NCBI GenBank assembly: GCA_036924085.1
Contig: JAVGWX010000011.1
Coordinates: 40,162,970 to 40,226,969, forward strand
Reading direction: 5' to 3'
Origin: Ariolimax columbianus
Lineage: Eukaryota > Mollusca > Gastropoda > Stylommatophora > Arionidae
Length of the DNA: 64,000 bases
Shown here: positions 61,401-64,000 of the stretch, piece after piece
Numbering within the stretch: the stretch's first letter is position 1
How the letters are laid out: each line of letters starts with the position of its first letter
The notes under the pieces: model-generated
Database searches by the model: none
Told to the model about the DNA's origin: nothing
The model's input: only the letters and a program-made list of their open reading frames with translations
Program-made: the position numbers and the translations under genes

Positions 61401-61998
61401 CATTGATGCCACCTCCTGGGAGTTGCTTGCCCAGAACCATTCCGCCTGGCGTGTTAGCATCACAGAAGGTGCACAGATCGCAGATCAAAACTCCATCACG
61501 GACGCACAGAGTGAGCACATTGTCCATGAGTGCCCAGGGTGTGGCAAACTCTGCCATGCCAGGATTGGTCTTTATAGCCATATGAGTACACATCTCATAA
61601 CACAAGCCTGATATTGTCACCATCTTCTCTTGTGATAGGCAACTATAATTAGTGTATGATAAATTTAGTTCTATTACTTCAGAAATTCACACTTACAACC
61701 CCCCCCCCCCCCCCCCCCCCCCCCCCATAACAAATGCATCACATTATATTACCATTGGCTGCTGACTGGAGATTTGAATGTAGTCATCTTCAAACTCCAA
61801 ATTTTCTGATGATTCTGCCAAATTTAGCACTGATGCTCTCAAATGGTTACTGGATTGAACCTGTCCGGCACGCTGCACAATGATGCTTGCAGTTCGAAGG
61901 AGACGTTGCATTGTGCGCCAGTATCGCTGGCATCGAATCGTCTCTATTAGAAACTGAATGCCAAGCATAAAAAAATTCCCAAATGTTAAGAAAAGCAT
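28254..61998 (-). CDS. HLCS: Holocarboxylase synthetase / biotin-protein ligase, 11 coding exons, about 938 residues
   Basis: The enzyme activates biotin with ATP to biotinyl-5'-AMP and transfers it to a lysine of the carboxylases (acetyl-CoA, pyruvate, propionyl-CoA and methylcrotonyl-CoA carboxylase), in cytosol and mitochondria. Exon lengths are 246, 210, 154, 147, 875, 180, 337, 161, 115, 220 and 172 bp (2817 bp in all), and all ten junctions agree in phase. The N-terminal half has PPNILVYCG and [12 protein letters not shown] blocks as in animal HLCS. The catalytic part has [11 protein letters not shown] (about residues 710-720, nucleotide loop), KWPNDIYYG (from 777, catalytic Lys), [17 protein letters not shown] (from 809) and a C-terminal SH3-like end with [11 protein letters not shown]. 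It is longer than human HLCS (726 residues), mainly at the N-terminus. Introns total about 31 kb. Confidence 0.96.
28484..29018. repeat. 36-bp minisatellite in HLCS intron 10, about 15 units
   Basis: Units near 36 bp carry CACATATTTATATCTGCCTC and TCCTTCATTATTGTCT. It starts 59 bp inside intron 10, upstream of exon 11 on the gene strand. Repetitive + strand open frames (28749-29046) arise because the period is a multiple of three. Confidence 0.92.
29270..29420 (-). pseudogene. RNase H-type retroelement fragment
   Basis: On the - strand it reads [12 protein letters not shown], matching the GHAG-GNERAD block of RNase H domains in non-LTR elements. Short and decayed. Confidence 0.5.
29620..30040 (-). 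mobile_element. SINE C relative, diverged, with 41-bp internal triplication
   Basis: It has a CTTCTTCTTCGG tail at the left, the GCCGACACATCTGATTTCAG central block and the TAGCCAGACTAC region. Near its right end a unit of about 41 bp (GTGTATGGAGCTGACCCTGA, then AGCAGCCAG) is repeated three to four times at about 29860-29985. Confidence 0.65.
30305..30558 (+). mobile_element. SINE B, 3' half with GATA tail
   Basis: It begins TATGTGGTTAGCGGAGTGGC, has ACACTTCCACCACCAC and CACCTCCCCACGATGTC, and ends AGATAGATAGATT. It aligns with 58270-58530. Confidence 0.75.
30560..30725. repeat. Dispersed repeat E, copy 1
   Basis: CTCTGTGGAACATGTCTTCC through GGCAGGTTAC aligns with 41078-41245. Part of it is also the seed of the 72-bp array at 55001. 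Confidence 0.6.
31140..31685 (+). mobile_element. CR1/L2-like LINE, copy A6, in HLCS intron 10
   Basis: The C-terminal part of ORF2 is recognisable in broken frames ([20 protein letters not shown], then [15 protein letters not shown]). The tail is shortened (TACAGACTATTCTAAACC), so the palindrome is lost. It lies antisense to HLCS. Confidence 0.88.
32173..32392 (-). CDS. HLCS: HLCS exon 10
   Basis: Acceptor TTGGGTTACAG, donor GG|GTATGT. It reads [17 protein letters not shown], then [18 protein letters not shown] and [14 protein letters not shown] with [10 protein letters not shown] is a hallmark of eukaryotic biotin-protein ligases. Phase 1 in, phase 2 out. Confidence 0.97.
32495..32645. repeat. 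About 32-bp tandem repeat in HLCS intron 9
   Basis: Four to five units carry ACTGATGAAATTATCTGATA and AAATTAAGTG. It starts about 100 bp upstream of exon 10 on the gene strand. Confidence 0.85.
32650..33290 (-). mobile_element. CR1/L2-like LINE, copy A7, in HLCS intron 9
   Basis: The 3' tail AACTTAATGTCTTTATACTG is at 32655 with the palindrome nearly intact. The C-terminal ORF2 region is decayed, and it is 5' truncated near 33290. It has the same orientation as HLCS. Confidence 0.88.
33441..33555 (-). CDS. HLCS: HLCS exon 9 (catalytic lysine exon)
   Basis: Acceptor CTTTATTTCAG, donor ATAG|GTATGT. It reads [20 protein letters not shown], then [19 protein letters not shown]. The Lys of KWPND corresponds to the biotinyl-adenylate-contacting Lys of BirA-type ligases. 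Phase 0 in, phase 1 out. Confidence 0.97.
33625..33945. repeat. Dispersed repeat D, copy in HLCS intron 8
   Basis: It matches 11870-12130, including AAGTGACAGATTGCAGTAGC and the end CAGTATATTTTGCCTGATGA, which is present as one or two units and not amplified. Confidence 0.7.
34040..34672. repeat. About 30-bp minisatellite in HLCS intron 8, split in two
   Basis: Units carry TTTGCTGAATGAAATAGG and GAGAATTCAATG. They occupy about 34040-34305 and 34555-34672, separated by about 250 bp of other sequence. The array reaches within 10 bp of the end of exon 8. Confidence 0.85.
34680..34840 (-). CDS. HLCS: HLCS exon 8
   Basis: Acceptor CCGTTTTACAG, donor GAG|GTAGGG. It reads [20 protein letters not shown], then [18 protein letters not shown], ending PGYE. 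Its first bases finish the GRGRGG nucleotide-binding loop begun in exon 7. Phase 1 in, phase 0 out. Confidence 0.97.
35516..35865 (-). pseudogene. LINE B relative, 3' end
   Basis: On the - strand it reads [12 protein letters not shown], then [18 protein letters not shown] remnants and KLWGCH. This matches the FRLRTGH-RL-CPCG-HLLQNC-TYE end of RNase H-bearing LINEs. The 3' end, TTTAACGCAGAAGAAGAA, has the same GCAGAAGAAG tail as SINE C. Confidence 0.65.
36560..37770 (+). pseudogene. Jockey-like RT fragment in HLCS intron 7
   Basis: [18 protein letters not shown], then [20 protein letters not shown] (YADD changed to YADN), followed by remnants of a C-terminal region ([21 protein letters not shown]) and [12 protein letters not shown]. 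Many stops. Antisense to HLCS. Confidence 0.7.
38205..38770 (+). mobile_element. CR1/L2-like LINE, copy A8, in HLCS intron 7
   Basis: The C-terminal ORF2 part starts [20 protein letters not shown] and has [17 protein letters not shown]. The tail GTTGTATACAGACTGTAGAG and TTCTAAACCAGTAT is recognisable. 5' truncated. Confidence 0.9.
39051..39387 (-). CDS. HLCS: HLCS exon 7 (start of catalytic domain)
   Basis: Acceptor TTTCATCTCAG, donor AGAG|GTACAT. It reads [51 protein letters not shown] and [14 protein letters not shown]. The TEV-TSTM motif binds biotin and the GRG loop holds the adenylate. Phase 0 in, phase 1 out. Confidence 0.97.
39535..39705. repeat. 34-bp tandem repeat in HLCS intron 6
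   Basis: Four to five units carry GGCAAGTCAAATCACAGAAT and AATGTGAATGGAT. It is followed at 39720-39895 by a second set of about three units of 60-65 bp with CTTCTTTACTTGGATGTAGA. Confidence 0.8.
40300..41055 (-). pseudogene. LINE C-terminal fragment in HLCS intron 6
   Basis: On the - strand it reads [11 protein letters not shown], then [16 protein letters not shown] and RRMGL, next a YGSES remnant, then [20 protein letters not shown]. This is the post-RT region of a common LINE lineage, decayed. Confidence 0.75.
41078..41545. repeat. Dispersed repeats E (copy 2) and 419-type (copy 2)
   Basis: 41078-41245 aligns with 30560-30725. 41400-41545 aligns with 419-545. Between them a B-box-like GGGTTCAAATCATG lies near 41270, so this may be one SINE-derived composite just upstream of the exon 6 donor on the + axis. 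Confidence 0.55.
41645..41824 (-). CDS. HLCS: HLCS exon 6
   Basis: Acceptor TTTTTCCTCAG, donor GTG|GTATGA. It reads [20 protein letters not shown], then [16 protein letters not shown] and [10 protein letters not shown]. It matches the linker of animal HLCS (the VLREILTTLGL region in human). 60 codons, phase 0 at both ends. Confidence 0.95.
41931..42915 (-). pseudogene. LINE B with full RNase H domain, in HLCS intron 5
   Basis: On the - strand the domain reads [10 protein letters not shown] (first Asp), [15 protein letters not shown] (Glu), [15 protein letters not shown] (Asp) and [12 protein letters not shown] (last Asp), so all four RNase H I carboxylates are present. One stop near 42285 interrupts it, then [15 protein letters not shown] and [15 protein letters not shown]. 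The 3' (GAA)n tail at 41931-41950 is about 107 bp upstream of HLCS exon 6 on the gene strand. It has the same orientation as HLCS. Confidence 0.9.
42915..43215. repeat. Dispersed repeat D, reverse copy
   Basis: GGCACAATATACTGGCCAAG and the TTTCCTTGGAAACAGGCTGT block match 33625-33940 in reverse. It abuts the 5' end of LINE B. Confidence 0.7.
43220..43505 (-). mobile_element. SINE C relative, diverged
   Basis: ATATCTGCACCTCTTGACCA and GACACATCC match the central block. GACTGCACTAGTGCAGCCC and the GCTACTGTCAGCTCATTC end match the copy at 29620-30040. Confidence 0.65.
44318..44436 (+). mobile_element. SINE A body fragment
   Basis: GTGGTTTGTTAATAGCAGC, ATAGATGGTGGC, then GCGGGTCTACTTTTGCTC and GACTTGCACATCGGTTAACC match the 3' half of the SINE A body. 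Head and tail are lost. Confidence 0.7.
44578..45452 (-). CDS. HLCS: HLCS exon 5 (large N-terminal region exon)
   Basis: The acceptor is TTGTTTTAAG. The donor CAG|GTAAGT is a strong consensus. The 875-bp exon starts [17 protein letters not shown] and is polar up to about 45190. It then reads [45 protein letters not shown] and [19 protein letters not shown], ending SGGVAVLSQ. The second half matches the glutamine-amidotransferase-like N-terminal domain of animal HLCS. An ATG lies at 45378, but the frame is open up to the acceptor and the phase fits exon 4, so translation probably starts in exon 1. ATG 45378 could start a shorter form, as HLCS is known to have alternative starts in mammals. Confidence 0.95.
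45600..45850 (-). pseudogene. LINE 3' end fragment in HLCS intron 4
   Basis: On the - strand it reads [10 protein letters not shown], then [37 protein letters not shown]. The tail is (TGAT)n (the CAATCAATCAATCAAT run near 45602). Same lineage as 25385-25700. Confidence 0.7.
45860..47200. other. HLCS intron 4, no gene recognised
   Basis: Several overlapping open frames of 65-120 codons occur on both strands (46088-47151), but none shows a motif I recognise or paired splice sites. The GC content is higher than around it, so an old retroelement body is likely. Confidence 0.4.
47205..48205 (+). mobile_element. Probable piggyBac-like deletion derivative, about 1.0 kb
   Basis: The left end TTACTTCATTCACTCCCA (47209-47226) and the complement of the right end (48188-48205, TTAACTCATTCATTCCCA) agree at 15 of 18 bases, with TTAA kept on the right. 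Inside, a + strand frame from about 47460 reads [20 protein letters not shown], then [19 protein letters not shown], an acidic Ser-rich segment like the N-terminus of piggyBac transposases. No catalytic region is present. Weaker than the element at 24100. Confidence 0.5.
48362..48440. repeat. Two direct copies of a small palindrome
   Basis: CCCCTGACAGGGGTCTCCCG and CCCCTGGCAGGGGCCTCCCG occur about 48 bp apart, each followed by TCCTGAAT. CCCCTG-CAGGGG is a perfect inverted repeat around one base. The origin is unknown. Confidence 0.7.
48490..48690 (-). pseudogene. LINE F fragment (post-RT region)
   Basis: On the - strand: [40 protein letters not shown]. This is the segment between RT and C-terminus of the same broad lineage as 60190-60420 and 57121-57330. 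Confidence 0.8.
49187..49506 (+). mobile_element. SINE C, near-complete copy in HLCS intron 4
   Basis: It runs from GTTGCAGTGGTCAGCGATCC to GAGATTGAGAACAAACAAAG. It aligns with 5525-5880 in reverse orientation. Antisense to HLCS. Confidence 0.8.
49915..50780 (-). pseudogene. LINE F, RT through C-terminal region, in HLCS intron 4
   Basis: On the - strand, 50775-50362 reads [20 protein letters not shown], then [20 protein letters not shown] and [17 protein letters not shown] (RT active-site region). Further down, 50188-49919 reads [31 protein letters not shown], and a [14 protein letters not shown] remnant. Similar in layout to 19870-20660. Confidence 0.85.
50980..51126 (-). CDS. HLCS: HLCS exon 4
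   Basis: Acceptor GTCATTTATAG, donor AGAG|GTTTGT. It encodes about 49 polar residues ([20 protein letters not shown], then [19 protein letters not shown]). There is no known domain; it belongs to the low-conservation N-terminal region. Phase 1 in and out, consistent with exons 3 and 5. Confidence 0.85.
51175..51310. repeat. Dispersed repeat D, partial copy
   Basis: TTTCCTGGAGAACGTTGTAA, GGTGGGGGTCTTAAATCAGT match the middle of repeat D. Confidence 0.55.
51469..52061 (-). mobile_element. mariner-like deletion derivative, 593 bp, in HLCS intron 3
   Basis: The terminal inverted repeats are about 35-40 bp. Both read CAC, then GAGG, and share the block TCATTAAGTAAC followed by CAATTTTATTA. Both are flanked by TA (51467-51468 and 52062-52063), the usual target. 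Inside, the - strand carries the N-terminal DNA-binding part of a mariner/SETMAR-type transposase and no catalytic domain. Confidence 0.85.
51598..51900 (-). pseudogene. mariner transposase N-terminal HTH fragment
   Basis: The frame from about 51900 reads [16 protein letters not shown], stop, [20 protein letters not shown], then [20 protein letters not shown] and [17 protein letters not shown]. This matches the helix-turn-helix region (-YEWVERF-G-R-SV-DE-RSGRP) of mariner-family transposases. The DD(34)D core is absent. Confidence 0.82.
52171..52405 (-). mobile_element. SINE A body plus LINE A-type tail, in HLCS intron 3
   Basis: On the - strand the body (GTTAAGAGCGGCTATAGATG, GACTCGCACATCGGTAAAAA) is followed by TAGAGTCTTCTAAACCAGTA and TAAAGATGTTAAGTTATG. 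The last 35 bases are a close match to the LINE A 3' end, including the TTAAG terminus. The tRNA head is missing. Confidence 0.85.
52420..52870 (-). pseudogene. LINE C-terminal fragment
   Basis: On the - strand: [20 protein letters not shown], then [19 protein letters not shown]. The last part resembles the GKRGRPK-RW-D end of LINE ORF2. Decayed. Confidence 0.55.
53163..53550. repeat. 26-bp minisatellite beside HLCS exon 3, made of splice-donor-like units
   Basis: There are 13 nearly identical units (AGCAGTCACTTACTAGCACT plus TCAATC) followed by two diverged ones, which grade into the exon 3 border. On the gene strand each unit reads CTAGTAAGTGACTGCTGATT. The real donor region reads CCAGTAAGTGAATGCTGATT. 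The similarity shows that the array grew out of the exon 3 donor region itself. Confidence 0.92.
53559..53712 (-). CDS. HLCS: HLCS exon 3
   Basis: Acceptor TCCCATCAG, donor CCA|GTAAGT. It reads [40 protein letters not shown] and [10 protein letters not shown]. No named domain; part of the N-terminal extension. Phase 0 in, phase 1 out. Reading past the donor in frame meets TGA within four codons, so intron retention would truncate the protein. Confidence 0.88.
53985..54400 (+). pseudogene. LINE C-terminal fragment in HLCS intron 2
   Basis: [35 protein letters not shown], then [10 protein letters not shown] and [13 protein letters not shown]. The order [19 protein letters not shown] is typical of one LINE lineage's C-terminus. 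Stops and shifts are present. Confidence 0.75.
54600..54806 (+). other. Exon-like open segment, origin unknown
   Basis: After a good acceptor (TGCATTATAG at about 54596) an open frame reads [40 protein letters not shown] and ends LAKQL-stop at 54804-54806. It has no repeat-family match that I can see. It could be the last exon of a + strand gene nested in HLCS intron 2, or a processed fragment. No partner exon was found. Confidence 0.3.
54990..55440. repeat. 72-bp minisatellite, six units, in HLCS intron 2
   Basis: The unit has GTCTTCAACAAATACATGTC, AAGCCCTCCTGTCCTGGGCC and CTCTCCATGTTTTCAGTACA. It grew out of a dispersed repeat E copy (the TGGAGCACAGGTCTTCAAC start). A 72-bp period with few stops leaves several frames open (54898-55524 and others); these are not taken as genes. 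Confidence 0.92.
55990..56705 (+). pseudogene. LINE endonuclease C-terminal part and linker
   Basis: The + strand frame from 56110 reads [28 protein letters not shown], then [20 protein letters not shown]. The HPRSGHWHQ-DYVL motif is the end of the AP-like endonuclease domain in LINEs. [16 protein letters not shown] near 56620 matches the linker before RT. A 45-bp duplication (GGAACAGCTATACATACTGG) is present at about 56029-56116. Confidence 0.75.
56735..56990 (+). mobile_element. SINE C relative inserted in a LINE
   Basis: CAGGAGCCAGCAACCCATAG, then TAGTCTGGCTAAGAGAATAG and CGGCCGAAAGGCGCAGATAT match SINE C. It lies between the endonuclease (55990-56705) and RT C-terminal (57005-57480) parts of LINE sequence. 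Confidence 0.65.
57005..57480 (+). pseudogene. LINE post-RT fragment in HLCS intron 2
   Basis: [40 protein letters not shown], then [20 protein letters not shown] and RHERR-stop. The order is that of the lineage F LINEs. It ends about 150 bp before HLCS exon 2. Confidence 0.85.
57627..57836 (-). CDS. HLCS: HLCS exon 2
   Basis: Acceptor AAATGTGCAG, donor CAT|GTGAGT. It encodes 70 codons in phase 0 at both ends: [57 protein letters not shown] and SPAYRVH. No named domain; the N-terminal extension. Confidence 0.88.
57983..58530 (+). mobile_element. SINE B, long copy: tRNA-type head, shared body, GATA tail
   Basis: It begins GGTCTTGAAGTAAGGTGTCC, but the B box is lost by a small deletion. The body has ATGTGGTTAACAGAGCGGC and ATGGCGCCTAACGGGC as in SINE A. 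After GGGTCTACTTTGC it departs from SINE A and continues with CTTCCACCACCACC, GGAGGTCACACCTCCCC and AGATAGATAGATT. Confidence 0.85.
58531..59095. other. HLCS intron 1, no gene; SINE A scrap
   Basis: A short - oriented SINE A piece (TAGACCCGCAGCCAGTTATA) lies near 59000. No exon-like frame is seen in the rest. Confidence 0.4.
59100..59445. repeat. Dispersed repeat D, reverse copy
   Basis: CTGGTCAGGCAAAATGCACT, TTTCCTGGAAACGAGCTATT and ACTCATTGTGGGCATTTG match the family in reverse, including the opposite end seen at 33640. Confidence 0.75.
59446..60185. other. HLCS intron 1, no gene recognised
   Basis: Two overlapping + strand open frames (59420-59767) carry no recognisable motif. The rest is AT-rich, with a LINE F remnant beginning near 60190. 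Confidence 0.4.
60190..60420 (-). pseudogene. LINE F fragment (post-RT region)
   Basis: On the - strand in broken frames: [13 protein letters not shown] and a [20 protein letters not shown] stretch, parallel to the fragment at 48490-48690. Confidence 0.6.
60547..60870. repeat. Dispersed repeat D, reverse copy
   Basis: TGTTCAGGCAAAACACACTG, CCTGGAAATGGGCTGTTGTA and TACTACATTCTGCCAC match the 59100 copy. Confidence 0.75.
61000..61620 (+). pseudogene. LINE F 3' end with C2H2-like finger
   Basis: [20 protein letters not shown], then ESVSETH, and in frame from 61375 [20 protein letters not shown] and [29 protein letters not shown]-12-H-SHMSTH is a C2H2-like finger at the very end of the protein. 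A 19-base duplication (GAAAGTGTCTCTGAAA) lies at 61346-61393. Antisense to HLCS and within intron 1. Confidence 0.8.
61699..61726. repeat. 28-base poly-C run (poly-G in HLCS pre-mRNA)
   Basis: An uninterrupted run of 28 C. On the HLCS strand it is poly-G starting 26 nt after the end of exon 1. Confidence 0.95.
61753..61998 (-). CDS. HLCS: HLCS exon 1 (start codon at 61998)
   Basis: The ATG is preceded two codons upstream by an in-frame TAA, so translation cannot begin further up in this exon. It encodes 82 codons: [40 protein letters not shown], then acidic [16 protein letters not shown]. The first 18 residues are hydrophobic and the next 25 are Arg-rich without acids apart from one Glu, which would suit a mitochondrial presequence or membrane anchor (inference). 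Donor ATG|GTAATA. Phase 0 out. Confidence 0.85.
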
Positions 61999-62043
61999 GA
62001 CTTATCCTCTTAGCTGCCCTTCTGTAGAGATGTCACATCATTT
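61999..62043 (-). other. HLCS: HLCS 5' UTR part with splice acceptor
   Basis: On the gene strand TTTACTTTCCAG ends at 62044 and a second possible acceptor, CATCTCTACAG, ends at 62022. Either would join a non-coding first exon located further upstream, possibly beyond this window. No promoter could be recognised. Confidence 0.45.
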
Positions 62044-62119
62044 CTGGAAAGTAAACACAACAAAAGCGCTACAATTTTTACATTTAATAAATATTTCTTA
62101 AAACTGTCACATTAGTCTG

Positions 62120-62740
62120 TACACTGTTATCTTGTCTTGTCTTGTCTATTTGTCCTATAAGGTGTCATGGGGAGCCGCAGTTTTCTGTCCAGGGCCAGAT
62201 GTGTCGTTGAAGTAGTCGTCATCGCATGACAATTTAGAATATCTGCAATATATCCTATCCATCTAATTCTCAGTCTGCCACTGTTGCGAAAACACGATCG
62301 GCATGCGCTATAAGCGTACAGGGGTAGTTGGTCAGGTTGCATTCTCATTTGGTGGAAGAAACTAATTGATTGTCTCCTCATAAATTTATTCAGTGCAAGT
62401 TCTTGTTTCAACTATTTTTCGCACATCTTCATTGTGCGTTCTGTCTCTCCTAGTTACGTTGATTGTTTTCCGGAGGCATCTCATGATCCTTCTCACTAGG
62501 GATTTTGTTTTGTCCACGTTTGACACTGGTAACAGAGAGTTGGCATGAATATACTGTTGATCAGCATTCTTTTTGTAGACATGTTTATGTTAGGGTGTTT
62601 CAATAATGGGGACAGCTGGAATGCAATTGCATTTACTATCAATAAGGTATAATGTTTCTTATTGTTTCCTATGTATTCCACACAACCAGCTTGACATGCA
62701 TCCATTGGCAGGACCATGTCCCTGAAGTACTAAAATGAGC
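62120..62740 (-). pseudogene. LINE G, C-terminal region with GACAA-type tail
   Basis: On the - strand: IAFQLSPLLKHPNINMSTKR, MLINSIFMPTLCYQCQTWTK, then QMRMQPDQLPLYAYSACRS, LRIRWIGYIADIL and LRLPMTPYRTNRQDKTR. A run of CTTGT repeats (62130-62147) is the 3' tail. One shift lies near 62415. Confidence 0.85.
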
Positions 62741-62744
62741 AGAC

Positions 62745-63240
62745 ATGCCAAGCATCCATGTATCGCTGCAGACGGCACAGCTGAGATGGGCTGGACACCT
62801 TGTACGTATGCCGGACACAAGAGTGCCTAAGAGACTTCTGTACGGTGAGCTTAGGGAAGGCTGTCGAAAAGGGGTGGCCTAAAAAGCGATTTAAGGACAG
62901 CCTGAGGGAAACTCTGAGATGCTGTCACATAGATGAAGACAGCTGGGAGAGCATTGCGGAAAACAGATCAGTCTGGAGAAATGCAGTAGAGTAAACATGG
63001 GCGTTGCTGAAGAAGAAAGTCACCATTTGAAGACAGTGTGAACCAAACGCCTGACCTGGAAGGAAAGAGCACCAAAACCACCCTCACCGCAGCAGAAGAT
63101 CTGGTGTGCAAACCATGCAATAGAATATTCCGTGCCCGCATTGGACTGATAAGCCACATGAGGCCCAGCAAACACTATACCAAAACATGTCAGACAGTGC
63201 AGAAACAAAGCAAAACAGATTACATACAACAAGGATGATG
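62745..63240 (+). pseudogene. LINE F 3' end with C2H2-like finger, second copy
   Basis: TAQLRWAGHLV, MPDTRVPKRLLYGEL, then KKRFKDSLRETLRCCHIDED and SWESIAENRSVWR, next EDLVCKPCNRIFRARIGLIS followed by HMRPSKHYTKTC. It has the same layout as 61000-61620: RFKDSLK, SWE-A--R--WR, then a C-terminal C--C-RARIGL-SH finger. Confidence 0.85.
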
Positions 63241-63294
63241 TCATGGTTGTCATCGACAACGAAGGATAGTTATCATGTATATAAGTATAGTGTT

Positions 63295-63420
63295 ATGTAT
63301 GGTGTCAGTCCCTTCATTGCCCAGAACATCAGCATGACCTGGACAGTAGATCTACACCAGCTCTTGGAGGTTTGAGGCCTCTATGGTGGCTATCCACTCA
63401 TGAATTAGTTAGTCCTTCTG
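63295..63420 (-). pseudogene. RNase H-type retroelement scrap
   Basis: On the - strand the bases encoding a YCPGHA-like block (TCTACTGTCCAGGTCATGCT) are followed by GGGCAATGAAGGG. It corresponds to the CPGHAG--GNE motif of RNase H. Confidence 0.5.
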
Positions 63421-63489
63421 TACTTCCAAGGTAAGGATTGATAATCTGGCATGATGACTGCCCTTGCCTCTGTTAAATAAGTTACTTAC

Positions 63490-64000
63490 TATTTTAATAT
63501 AATTACTCCTATGTTTAATATTTCTTTTTATCAAACCTAACATTCCATTTACCTTATTCACTACTACCTGGACTTGCTCTTATCTATCATTCTAATATTG
63601 TTCTTACCCATTCTGTAATTATGTTTCATTTTGAATCTACCCATGTGGATAACTGTATCGATATTAAACTCCATTTGCCATTTCACAGACCAGTCTCGAA
63701 TTTGATCTAAATCCGACCTCAATATATCCACTTCTGCTATAGATGAGACACGCCTACATAGTTTTGTATCATCTGCAAATTTTTCAATCATGGATCCTAT
63801 ATCAATGTCCAAATCATTTTTATGTATATCAAGAACAATATCGGTCCCATCACCGAGCCCTGTGGCACTCCACTTTTTACTTCCCACCACTCAGAGTACT
63901 CCTTATTTATGCCCACTCTCTGTCTTCTTCCCATTAACCAACTTTCAATCCATTCGGTAGCCTCCCCACCTATTCCATGTAATTTTAACTTTTTAAATAA
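63490..64000 (-). mobile_element. CR1/L2-like LINE, copy A9, runs off the window
   Basis: On the - strand it reads IVLDIHKNDLDIDIGSMIEK, FADDTKLCRRVSSIAEVD and WQMEFNIDTVIHMGRFK. RT and post-RT segments are as in copy A1, with a 3' truncation near 63490 (no tail). The window ends inside the SGV-QGS region. Confidence 0.88.

Overview
This is an animal nuclear genome segment, AT-rich and dense in repeats. Its genes have GT-AG introns, and it carries tRNA-headed SINEs, several non-LTR retrotransposon lineages, and piggyBac and mariner remnants. The mix suggests an invertebrate, most likely a lophotrochozoan such as a mollusc; this placement is an inference from repeat types only. No bacterial-type genes, operons, CRISPR arrays or rRNA genes were seen.

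Two host genes can be built with consistent splice phases. On the + strand, two coding exons (4657-4828 and 9547-10745) encode an unrecognised 456-residue, polar, apparently disordered protein with an internal 20-residue tandem duplication. On the - strand, eleven coding exons between 61998 and 28254 give a complete holocarboxylase synthetase / biotin-protein ligase (HLCS) of about 938 residues. All ten junctions agree in phase and the BirA-type catalytic motifs are intact. The gene spans about 34 kb, more than 90 percent of it intron filled with mobile elements and minisatellites.

The rest is mostly mobile DNA. (1) A CR1/L2-like LINE is present in at least nine copies sharing a 3' tail with a perfect 16-bp palindrome. 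(2) A tRNA-headed SINE carries the same 3' tail, suggesting a LINE/SINE partnership; a second SINE form has the same body with a different tail. (3) RNase H-bearing LINEs end in (GAA)n, and a central-domain SINE family ends in a similar tail. (4) Many decayed 3' ends of RTE-like and other LINEs are present, two with a C-terminal C2H2-like finger. (5) There is an internally deleted piggyBac element with intact ends and TTAA sites, a probable second one, and a decayed third. (6) A 593-bp mariner-like deletion derivative lies in an HLCS intron.

At least ten minisatellites occur. The largest is a 43-bp array of about 1.7 kb with a higher-order copy about 1048 bp apart. The most unusual is a 26-bp array directly downstream of the HLCS exon 3 donor, which places 13 copies of a 5' splice-site core (GTAAGT on the gene strand) next to the real donor.

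No finished, new multi-gene system is visible. The points most worth checking are the decoy-donor array, the LINE/SINE tail sharing and tail exchange, the deletion-derivative DNA transposons, and the unidentified + strand gene.
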